From assembly GCF_016919245.1 (NCBI RefSeq), contig NZ_JAFEJA010000002.1, positions 1,986,501-2,050,500 of the forward strand: 64,000 nt of DNA, read 5' to 3'. The stretch comes from Streptomyces zhihengii. GTDB taxonomy: Bacteria; Actinomycetota; Actinomycetes; Streptomycetales; Streptomycetaceae. Shown here piece by piece: positions 52,061 to 59,319 of the stretch; the first letter of the stretch is position 1; every line of letters starts with the position of its first letter. A model generated the notes under the pieces. It was not told where the DNA came from. It saw only the letters and a program-made list of their open reading frames with translations, and searched no databases. Both the position numbers and the translations under genes were made by a program.

Positions 52061-52831
52061 TCAACTTGCTGACGCTTCGCGCTTGGCGCGGGCTCGGTCG
52101 ACGAGGGCGCCAAATATTGGCAGCGTTAGGCCAGCGAAAAGGAACAAGACGGCCATACCGCTCAAAGTGGGGCTTACGACTTCCTCTACTTGAAGCGAAA
52201 ATGGTTTGTCGAGTGTAAAGAGAACGATGTACGAGCCCTTGGATATGGTGTAAGCGACGCCCAGCGTGGCAGCCATGGAGGAGAGTGCGAATCCGGTGCC
52301 GCTCCACGGCCGAGATCCCCACATTCGCTGTGCCGTTCGCCCGCACATGAACGCCAACTCTCCGCATGTCAAAAGTACGTACGACAAGTAAATAAGGAGA
52401 TAAGTTGCGACCGTGGGCTCCGACACGTGCGCAGTGGTAAACTCCATACCCGGACGGTTGGTAGCGAGAAAAAGCGGAACCATTATGGCGAGTTGGACCA
52501 TCGCCGCGAAGCCTCGCTGGAACATTGCCGCACGCAAATATTCAGGCCTGTAGGCAAGGTCCACCATGGTGATTTGAAGGGCAGCGCACCATAGGACAGC
52601 GCATATATGCGCTATGAGCTTGCCAATGTTGGGTACTCCCGTTACGTCCTCGGCGTATTGGGCCACCGCGGGAATAGCGAACAGTACGCCCAGCGTGCAG
52701 ACGCCGAAGGCGGCGGCGATGGACCAGGTGGCGACGCGTGGATTCTTGCGCGCCCTCCTGCCGCATAAGGCCGTGACAATTAAACCCGCCGTAGCGCAAA
52801 TTCCGAAAACTGTGCCGTCAACCACTTGCAA
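52061..52831 (-). CDS. seven-helix membrane protein (MAB_1171c-like)
   Basis: The 256-residue protein has about seven hydrophobic segments (GICATAGLIVTALCGRR, VLFAIPAVAQY, FAAMVQLAIMVPLFLATN, AVLFLFAGLTLPIFGALV). It resembles the membrane part of MAB_1171c-type putative transporters; the cytoplasmic C-terminal region usual for that family is absent. It starts (TTG 52831 or GTG 52825) right after the stop of an XRE regulator, so the two are coupled. The DNA is visibly less GC-rich than its surroundings, which may mean recent transfer. Confidence 0.65.
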   Translation of the reverse strand: MQVVDGTVFGICATAGLIVTALCGRRARKNPRVATWSIAAAFGVCTLGVLFAIPAVAQYAEDVTGVPNIGKLIAHICAVLWCAALQITMVDLAYRPEYLRAAMFQRGFAAMVQLAIMVPLFLATNRPGMEFTTAHVSEPTVATYLLIYLSYVLLTCGELAFMCGRTAQRMWGSRPWSGTGFALSSMAATLGVAYTISKGSYIVLFTLDKPFSLQVEEVVSPTLSGMAVLFLFAGLTLPIFGALVDRARAKREASAS

Positions 52832-53383
52832 CTACCCTTCCAGTGCTTCGACCGCGTAGGCTGCGGCCTCCTGTGCTGTACGTCGTCGTCGGCCCTTAGG
52901 CTTCTCTGTGGGGTCGCTGAGTGTAATTGGGTCCAGCCCGAGATCGTCCCGTCGTCGTTTCAGGTCTGCAATGACGTTGAGTAACTCCCCCTCCGGTAGG
53001 CCCTCCAGTAGCGTCAGCAACGACAAGACACTGGGCAATCGGTCATCGAAGCGGCTAAGGAGCGGCAAAACCTGGCGAACTTTCACGTCCTCGAACGCTT
53101 GAAGGGCGTCCAGATCGTCATAACTTTCATGGGGGAGTAGGTGAGCAGGTGGAATATCCCCCAAAGCCTTACACAGCGCTATGACGGTATCCGTGGTTGG
53201 GTTGCCCTGCTTGCCGCTAGCCAGGTTGCCGATGGCTGTTCGGGACAGAGAGACGTTGCTGTCGGGGAGGGCCTCGATGTCTGCTGCGAGTGAGCGCGTC
53301 GTGTGCCGGCTGTCGCAGTCGGGGCGCGCCCGCGACATCAGTGCTCTGAGCTTCTCGCCCAGCGACCGGGAGGCGCTGCTCAT
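52832..53383 (-). CDS. XRE-family regulator
   Basis: The 183-residue protein has a Cro/C1-like HTH (EKLRALMSRARPDC, VSLSRTAIGNLASGKQGNPT, TDTVIALCKALGDIPPAHLL) and a helical tail with KPKGRRRRTAQEAAAYAVEA. It precedes and adjoins the membrane protein gene. Such XRE/MAB_1171c pairs are frequent in Streptomyces, and their function is unknown. Base composition is lower in GC than flanking genes. Confidence 0.75.
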   Translation of the reverse strand: MSSASRSLGEKLRALMSRARPDCDSRHTTRSLAADIEALPDSNVSLSRTAIGNLASGKQGNPTTDTVIALCKALGDIPPAHLLPHESYDDLDALQAFEDVKVRQVLPLLSRFDDRLPSVLSLLTLLEGLPEGELLNVIADLKRRRDDLGLDPITLSDPTEKPKGRRRRTAQEAAAYAVEALEG

Positions 53384-53895
53384 GATGGCCTAGCACTTCC
53401 TCGCGCACCAGGGGAGACCCTGGGTTGACGACTACATGCAGCCATATGACGATCCCCCCGACGCCTTCTGATCATGGTTCTGGCCACTTTAGTTGACAGT
53501 GCCGAGCGTGCACGGCAGGATCACAATAGGGCACCACTTCGCTACCTGCTGCTACGTCGCAGGGCAATCGGCATGCAGAGTGCTGCCCGTGCGCAGGTCC
53601 AGTCATGCCTGGCAGTGAGGCATGGTTGTTCGGCTCGCAGTCGAACCCGCGCTCACGGACGGACATTTCACCATCGGTGACATGCTGTGCAACTGCGGCG
53701 TGTTGCACACCCTGTCAGGTCGGCGCACGAAGCATAGGGGTAAGAGTGACGCAGGTTCCACAGCCCACGGGCAACTTAGGGGCAAGCGCAGGGAAGCGCG
53801 ACTCTGGGCAGCCGCAACGCTGTGCATCGTCGCGAACCCAGCCGCATCGCGACGCTGATCGCGTTGAAGGAAGTCGGCGTGACGAGACACGGCAT
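53384..53895. other. 512-base gap between divergent regulator genes
   Basis: The space between the minus-strand XRE gene and the plus-strand MmyB-like gene. The frame of the latter is open upstream to 53605 but has no good start there. GAAGGAAG near 53867 could be a ribosome site, but the GTG next to it is in another frame. I saw no clear promoter. Confidence 0.35.
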
Positions 53896-54774
53896 GTGCG
53901 CGCTGCCGGGATTGCGGAGGCCTACCCATGGCGACTGCGGGAGCTGATCCAGGGGCGACGCCGCTACCTTCGGCTGAGTCAGGAAGCCGTAGCGGCGCGT
54001 CTGGAGATCAGTGCGCGTGCCTATGGCAACTGGGAGCGTGGCGTGGTGAAGGAATGGACTGATCAAAAACTCTATTCCTTAGCTGAGGCTCTGGAAATGA
54101 CGCAATTTCAGACCGTCCGGCTTTTTCGGCTCGCTGTGGACCGGGTGCCGCAGCCGCAGTTGCGAAGTCCCGTTCGTGGCATGTCAACCGGCACTTCTGT
54201 TTCGGCGCTCCTTGAAGACTATAGAGTTTTGATAGAGGCGCAGTCGCTCCCCGCGTTCCTGATCGACCATGGTTGGAACGTTCGTATGAGTAACGGAGCC
54301 TTCCGGATGCTCTTCGAGGGCGTGTCAAGGCGTCCGGCTTCCATGCCGGCCACCAACTTCCTTCGCTTCGGCCTGTTTCATCCTGATGCGGCTAAGGTGC
54401 TCGAGGGTGATACTGCCTGGAAGTTGTCGATCCTTGCTCAATTGGCAGTAAGTCTTGAGTGCTATGACAGCGATCCAGCGCTTCAAGTGATGCGAAGGGA
54501 GGTCTACCTTGATCCCAGGCTGAGAGATATGTACCTCAACGACGTGCCGGCCTGGATCTGCGGCCCTGGGTCTGACCTGATCCATCAGGAAGATCTCCGT
54601 CTTATACGACACCCCGATCCTGAACTGGGCCTGCGAGGCTGTCGATTTGTTGAGGAAACCCCTCGCGCCTTGCAAGCTTTGGGCTTCAAAAGAATTACGC
54701 TCGTATTGCAGGAAGTTGACGCGCCATCGGAGGCGGAGCGCAGCGGCTGCCGCCCCTTCTGCCATGCGGCGTAG
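53896..54774 (+). CDS. MmyB-like XRE regulator
   Basis: The 292-residue protein has an N-terminal HTH (RRRYLRLSQEAVAARLEISA, RAYGNWERGVVKEWTD) and a MmyB-like ligand domain (LIEAQSLPAFLIDHGWNVRM, NGAFRMLFEGVS, NFLRFGLFHPDAAKVL). This architecture is typical of Streptomyces MmyB-type regulators. The GTG at 53896 is the only in-frame start near the HTH; it has no obvious ribosome site. The IS701-family element lies immediately after its stop. Confidence 0.7.
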   Translation: MRAAGIAEAYPWRLRELIQGRRRYLRLSQEAVAARLEISARAYGNWERGVVKEWTDQKLYSLAEALEMTQFQTVRLFRLAVDRVPQPQLRSPVRGMSTGTSVSALLEDYRVLIEAQSLPAFLIDHGWNVRMSNGAFRMLFEGVSRRPASMPATNFLRFGLFHPDAAKVLEGDTAWKLSILAQLAVSLECYDSDPALQVMRREVYLDPRLRDMYLNDVPAWICGPGSDLIHQEDLRLIRHPDPELGLRGCRFVEETPRALQALGFKRITLVLQEVDAPSEAERSGCRPFCHAA

Positions 54775-54841
54775 TTGCCTAGTACTCCAGCCGTAGATCA
54801 TGATCATAGATGTGAAGGTCGCTCGTCGGTAGCCTGCGCGT

Positions 54842-55279
54842 ATGGCTGAAACCTCGGACGAAGCGCAGTTGATCGCGGACGGCTTCGGGCGTGTCCTCGT
54901 CGAGCTGGAGTGGTACGACGGACTGCGCGTCGGCCTCGTTGACATCAACGGGCAGCCCCACTACTTCGACGGCTACGGCCAATACCTGGGCGACGAGGCC
55001 GACGAGTACCGCGTCTGGCCTGCGAGCCCGGCCGCGGTGGAGTTGGAACGCGAGCAGTGGGCAATCTACGTCGACTGGAACGAGCGCCAGGGGGCTGGGG
55101 CTCCCTATCTGGGCCAGGCCGGGATCGACGCACGCTACGACGAATTGGACGCGCAGTTGGCGCAGTACCGTCAGGCGCCGGCCGATGCGCGTCGGCTTGC
55201 CGGTGAGCTTCGGTATACCGGCGCTGGTCACCGAGTGGAAGGGACCGGCTACTGGTTCCGATGGCGTCCGAGCAGGTGA
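54842..55279 (+). CDS. conserved hypothetical passenger gene in IS701-family element
   Basis: The 145-residue acidic protein (EAQLIADGFGRVLVELEWYD, GQPHYFDGYGQYLGDEADEY, WAIYVDWNERQGAGAPYLGQ) looks like a typical actinobacterial hypothetical and has normal codon use. It starts 37 bases after the left inverted repeat and ends 24 bases before the transposase start. Its position inside perfect terminal repeats suggests it moves with the element. Function is unknown. Confidence 0.65.
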   Translation: MAETSDEAQLIADGFGRVLVELEWYDGLRVGLVDINGQPHYFDGYGQYLGDEADEYRVWPASPAAVELEREQWAIYVDWNERQGAGAPYLGQAGIDARYDELDAQLAQYRQAPADARRLAGELRYTGAGHRVEGTGYWFRWRPSR

Positions 55280-55288
55280 GGCCGCCGT

Positions 55289-55323
55289 TGATCATTAGGT
55301 GTTGTGTGGACAACCAATGATCA
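55289..55323 (+). repeat. inverted repeat spanning the transposase start
   Basis: TGATCATT (55289-55296) pairs with AATGATCA (55316-55323), and a second short GGT/TTG-to-CAACC pairing extends the stem. The loop contains the candidate GTG start (55304). Such a hairpin could limit translation of readthrough messages, as seen with other IS elements, or be a leftover end of an older element. Confidence 0.45.
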
Positions 55324-56635
55324 CGCGGCGACCTCGGCCGCCAGCGTAATGCCAGCCCACTGGCAGGAGGCATTCGAGACTCTGATGAGCCGGATCGCGA
55401 CCCGGTTCGCCCGAGTTGAACCCCGCCGCCGGGTAACGCGGTTGGTCTCCGGGCTCCTGTCGGGCCTGCCGCGGAAGAATTGCTGGACCCTGGCCGAGCA
55501 CGCGGGTGACGCCACCCCGGACGGCATGCAGCACCTGCTCCACCGCGCGAAATGGGACGCTGACGCGGTCCGCGACGACATACGCACCTACGCGGTCGAG
55601 CACCTGCACGACGAGGATGCGGTGCTCGTGGTCGACGAGACGGGGGATCTGAAGAAGGGCACGGCGACCGTCGGCGTCCAGCGGCAGTACACCGGCACGG
55701 CCGGCCGTATCGAGAACGCCCAGGTCGCTGTCTACCTTGTGTACTCCGCTGCCCGCGGACACGCTGCCATCGGCCGGGCCCTGTACGTGCCGCGCTCATG
55801 GACCGAGGACCCGGACCGCTGCCGACGCGCGGGCATCCCGGACGGCTTGGCGTTCGCGACCAAGCCCCAACTCGCGGCCCGCATGGTCGAGCGAGCTCTG
55901 GACGCGGGAACACCCGCGCGCTGGGTCGCGGGAGACGAGGTCTACGGCGACAACCCGCACCTGCGGACCGCCCTGGAACAGTGTCGGACCGGCTACGTCC
56001 TGGCCGTCTCCAGCACCCACCCCGTCGTCACGCACGCTGGGAGGTTCCAGGCCAGGACCCTGGCAGCGCGAATCCCGAGCCGGGCCTGGCAGCGGCTGTC
56101 GGCCGGAGCGGGCGCGAAGGGCGAGCGGTACTACGACTGGGCACAGGTCGACGTTCACGGCCCCACCGGTCGGCTCGGACAGTGGTGCCTGTTGGTCCGC
56201 CGCAACCGCCGCACGAGCGAACTCGCCTTCTACCGCTGCTTCTCACCTCACCCGGTACCGCTGTCCGAGCTGGTGCGGGTGGCCGGACGGCGCTGGACGG
56301 TCGAGGAGACGTTCCAGGCCAGCAAGAGCCTGACCGGTCTGGATGAGCACCAGGTCCGCCGCTGGACCTCCTGGCACCGCTGGGTCACCCTCGCGATGCT
56401 CGCCCACGCCTTCCTCGCGGTCACCGCAGCCGCGGAACGCCACGACCGGCCTGCGCACGACGGACTGATCCCCCTGACCGGCAACGAGATTCAGCACCTG
56501 TTCGCAGTCCTGGTCAGCCCCGTCCACGACCTCGCACATCGACTGCGCTGGTCGCACTGGCGCCGACGCCACCAGGCCCGTGCACGCCAGTGCCACTATC
56601 GGCGGCTAGACGCACTCCAACAACGAAGATCATGA
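55304..56635 (+). CDS. IS701-family transposase
   Basis: The 443-residue protein has IS701 features: LPRKNCWTLAEHAGDATPDG, the first Asp in DAVLVVDETGDLKKG, WVAGDEVYGDNPHLRTALEQ with the second Asp, and RVAGRRWTVEETFQASK with the Glu in a DDE arrangement. Start GTG 55304 or ATG 55349 are possible. It ends 15 bases before the right end, inside or next to the inverted repeat. Confidence 0.85.
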   Translation: MWTTNDHAATSAASVMPAHWQEAFETLMSRIATRFARVEPRRRVTRLVSGLLSGLPRKNCWTLAEHAGDATPDGMQHLLHRAKWDADAVRDDIRTYAVEHLHDEDAVLVVDETGDLKKGTATVGVQRQYTGTAGRIENAQVAVYLVYSAARGHAAIGRALYVPRSWTEDPDRCRRAGIPDGLAFATKPQLAARMVERALDAGTPARWVAGDEVYGDNPHLRTALEQCRTGYVLAVSSTHPVVTHAGRFQARTLAARIPSRAWQRLSAGAGAKGERYYDWAQVDVHGPTGRLGQWCLLVRRNRRTSELAFYRCFSPHPVPLSELVRVAGRRWTVEETFQASKSLTGLDEHQVRRWTSWHRWVTLAMLAHAFLAVTAAAERHDRPAHDGLIPLTGNEIQHLFAVLVSPVHDLAHRLRWSHWRRRHQARARQCHYRRLDALQQRRS

Positions 56636-56657
56636 TCTACGGCTGGAGTACTAGACC

Positions 56658-58155
56658 CAATGCCGTGTAGTTAGGGGTGCCGTGGGCGGTGTCAAGGGGC
56701 GGGCGTCAGGATGTGGACGCTGATCGTGGCCCTGTAGGTGGTGCGGTCGACGGTGCCTCTTGCGTTGTATCTCGAGATGGCCCGTTTCACGACGCGTGGA
56801 CGGGTGCGGACACGGCGGTCGGGCATGAGGGCGGCCAGGATTCGGCGGCCTATGGTGCCGACGAGGTCGATCACGGCGCCACTGAACACGCCTGCGGCCT
56901 GGATGACCAGATCGCGGGCGGTGTTCAGGGCGATGGAGAAACTCGCCCGGTCGGGGTCGGTCCCGGGCCGGCTGGCGGTGGCGTCCGCCATCGCCAGCCG
57001 CAGGACCTGGTAGGTGACCAGCACTGCGAAGACTTCCTGGGCGACACCGGCGGGAGTGCGGGCACGAAGGACCCGACCGCCGAGGATCGTCGACTTGATC
57101 TCCAGATAGGTGGTCTCGATTTCCCACCGCTCGTGATACAGCCCGATCAGATCGCCGGCGGGGTGGGTGAAGGGGTCGGTCAGGGTTGTGACCAGCCGGT
57201 ATGCGCCGGTGCGTCGTCCCTGTGATGTGCTGATGGTGATCTCGCAGCAGACAACACGGACCGGAACGGGTCCGATCCGGGAGAGCCAGGAGCCGTCGGG
57301 GAAGCGTCGCAGGACCGGCAGTCTGCGGTTCTCCTTCACCCGGACCAGGACGTGTGCGCTCCTCAAGGTGACTGCTTCGATCAGGGCCTGGACGGCGAAG
57401 TTCCGGTCCAGCAGGACGATCATGTCTTCCCGCAGGCTTCGGACCAGGCGTGGAGCGTAGGTGGTCTCACCGTCGGTGGCCGGACCGAATACCGCGTCCA
57501 TGACGGTTCGGGTTCCGCAGGCGACCAGGATCAGAAGCCGCAGTGAGGGGTATCCCGCGCCGCCATTGTTGCAGCGGTGCCTGGTGAACTCGGCCTGGTT
57601 CGCGGGGCTGTCCGGCACTGCCATCAACGTGCCGTCGATGGCGCAGACGAGCAGTCCGTGCCACCGCGTTCCGGCGATCCCGAGTCCCGCGGCCGGTCCA
57701 CGAAGCAAGTCGAACAGGTGACGCAACGGTCGGGTCCCGAGCCTCTTGCGGGCCTGGGCCAGCGCGCCGGCCGTGGGAGTCGCCGTCGGCAGTCCGTCCA
57801 GGCCGGCCGTCAGCCGCTGCCACACCTGCTGCCATCCGAGCCCCGGGAACAATGCCCCGCCCAGCAGCAGATACACCACCACGCGCGAGGGAAGGTCCCG
57901 TATCCGCTGCTGGGTTCTGCCGGTATCTGCCAACACCTCATCGACCATCTCGAACGGGACAATCCGTGTCAGCTCGCCGAGATGGCCGGGGGCAAACGCC
58001 CCTGCCGCAACCGCTACTTCACGAGAAATGACAGACTTGGCGGCCAACGGAGCTCCTGCTGAACAGTGATCTTGGTCGACACGGTTCTAGCAGGAGCTCC
58101 GTCACTTCATCAGCCTGCTTGACAAGCAGCCCAGAGCCCTAACTACACGGCATTG
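56658..58155 (-). mobile_element. IS4-family insertion sequence inserted at the IS701 border
   Basis: 19-base perfect inverted repeats start CAATGCCGTGTAGTTAGGG. A 10-base direct repeat GTACTAGACC flanks the element (56648-56657 and 58156-58165), the size expected for IS4-family targets. The duplicated target contains the last three bases of the IS701 element and its CTAG, so this insertion happened after the IS701 insertion. Confidence 0.88.
56692..58047 (-). CDS. IS4-family transposase
   Basis: The 451-residue protein has the IS4 DDE pattern: LLVCAIDGTLMAVPDSPANQ (first Asp), DMIVLLDRNFAVQALIEA (second Asp) and IGLYHERWEIETTYLEIKS (YREK-like signature with Glu). The N-terminal RTQQRIRDLPSRVVVYLLL and the ending RGTVDRTTYRATISVHI are typical of actinobacterial IS4 transposases. 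The start ATG is 108 bases inside the right end. Confidence 0.88.
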   Translation of the reverse strand: MAAKSVISREVAVAAGAFAPGHLGELTRIVPFEMVDEVLADTGRTQQRIRDLPSRVVVYLLLGGALFPGLGWQQVWQRLTAGLDGLPTATPTAGALAQARKRLGTRPLRHLFDLLRGPAAGLGIAGTRWHGLLVCAIDGTLMAVPDSPANQAEFTRHRCNNGGAGYPSLRLLILVACGTRTVMDAVFGPATDGETTYAPRLVRSLREDMIVLLDRNFAVQALIEAVTLRSAHVLVRVKENRRLPVLRRFPDGSWLSRIGPVPVRVVCCEITISTSQGRRTGAYRLVTTLTDPFTHPAGDLIGLYHERWEIETTYLEIKSTILGGRVLRARTPAGVAQEVFAVLVTYQVLRLAMADATASRPGTDPDRASFSIALNTARDLVIQAAGVFSGAVIDLVGTIGRRILAALMPDRRVRTRPRVVKRAISRYNARGTVDRTTYRATISVHILTPAP

Positions 58156-58410
58156 GTACTAGACCGTGTCCCACGTGCTGAGGCGATTGTTGGGCAGTTC
58201 ATGGGGCGGGGTGCGTGGCGTTGGAATGTTCCGGACGGGCTGTGAGACATCGCGAAGCCGTTGATCCCTCCGTCGAGGGTGCGGTCGCAGGGCGGTGGGA
58301 CTCGAAGCCACGCACCCGAGGCACCACCACCGCTTCATGGATCTCTGCTCGTAGAGACCTGTCGACCACCTACTCTGAAGGTACGACAGTGTCGGCGAGG
58401 GGGACGTCTC
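58156..58410. other. gap between the IS4 element and the hydrolase gene
   Basis: No convincing gene in 255 bases. A minus-strand frame ends STWDTV near the IS border and may be a scrap of another insertion sequence, but I could not identify it. GAGGGGGAC before 58411 is the hydrolase ribosome site. Confidence 0.35.
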
Positions 58411-59226
58411 ATGATCGTCGGGGTACACGGCATTCGCTGCCTTCGCTATCTGGCTCGGTCGGGGAGCCCGGAACTGGCTGCGCGACTACTGGCAGATGAG
58501 TGGGCGTCAGCGCTGGGCACACCGGCCCCGGCGAGCAGGTTCGAGGCCGCCTACTATGCTCACCTGCTGGACCTGGGGACTTCACAGGGAGAAGAAGATC
58601 CCGAACTACTTAATCGCCCCGGCCAGCAGTTGCTGATGGACTGGGTTTCTGCACTCGGGGCTCCTGCGGAGGTGACGATGGGGCGGACCACCCTGCCGGT
58701 ACGCCAGGCGGCTGAGTGGATCGCACGACGTTACGGTGACATGGCCCGTCGATTTGTCGTCCACTTCTGTCGAGAAGCGGACACGTATGTGGCCGACCCC
58801 AACTCGGTTCACAGGCAGCAAGTGCGAGCAGAGCTGCACCGCGTGCTGGAGCTGCACCGTCCGCGTGTCGTTCTTGCACACTCGCTGGGATCCGTCGTGG
58901 CCTACGAAGCACTGTGGCATCAGCCCGTCGAGCTGGATCTGCTCATCACGCTAGGCTCGCCACTCGGTCTGCCCGGTGCTGTGTACGACCGACTGTCGTT
59001 GGGTGAGGGCAATGATGCGCGCAAGGGTGAGCGCCCGCCGCGAGTCCGGCGCTGGGTCAACGTCGCCGACATCGGTGACATCGTGGCCATCCCTCGGGAC
59101 CTGCCTACCCGCTTCCCTGGCATCGACGTGCACCATGAGGTCTCCCTCGGCTTGGTCGCTTCGCACCAGGCCGCCCGCTATCTCGGTGTCCCAGAGGTGG
59201 CAGCCGAGATTCGCGCTTGCTTCTGA
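58411..59226 (+). CDS. alpha/beta hydrolase
   Basis: The 271-residue protein begins MIVGVHGIRCLRYL, a strand with the oxyanion HG. It has the nucleophile elbow VVLAHSLGSVVAYEALW, and LLITLGSPLGLPGAV, VADIGDIVAIPRDLP and a late VASHQAARYL supply probable Asp and His of the triad. Serine hydrolases of this kind accompany some actinobacterial conflict-type proteins. Start ATG 58411 has GAGGGGG upstream. It faces the caspase/NTPase gene (convergent, 93 bases between stops), so joint operation is only suggested by closeness. Confidence 0.78.
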   Translation: MIVGVHGIRCLRYLARSGSPELAARLLADEWASALGTPAPASRFEAAYYAHLLDLGTSQGEEDPELLNRPGQQLLMDWVSALGAPAEVTMGRTTLPVRQAAEWIARRYGDMARRFVVHFCREADTYVADPNSVHRQQVRAELHRVLELHRPRVVLAHSLGSVVAYEALWHQPVELDLLITLGSPLGLPGAVYDRLSLGEGNDARKGERPPRVRRWVNVADIGDIVAIPRDLPTRFPGIDVHHEVSLGLVASHQAARYLGVPEVAAEIRACF

Positions 59227-59233
59227 CGGGATG

Positions 59234-59259
59234 TGTCCCGCACGGGGTCGTGCGGGACA
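59234..59259. terminator. hairpin between convergent genes
   Basis: TGTCCCGCACG, a GGGT loop and CGTGCGGGACA form a perfect 11-base-pair stem. It is placed between the convergent hydrolase and caspase/WD40 genes and could stop transcription from both sides. No U-tract follows. Confidence 0.65.
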
Positions 59260-59319
59260 TGTGGTGGTGGGCCTTGCCTCTGGACGGTGATGCCCCGTCT
59301 CCCCGCAGGGCCAGGTGCG

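Larger units (their letters stand above)
54783..56650 (+). mobile_element. IS701-family element with an apparent passenger gene
   Basis: Perfect 23-base terminal inverted repeats begin TACTCCAGCCGTAGATCA at 54783 and end at 56650. CTAG is duplicated outside (54779-54782 and 56651-56654), fitting the YTAR target of IS701. The 1868-base element contains the transposase and, between the left repeat and the transposase, a complete 145-codon gene. Ordinary IS701 elements carry only the transposase. Its right target copy is overlapped by an IS4-family insertion. Confidence 0.85.
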
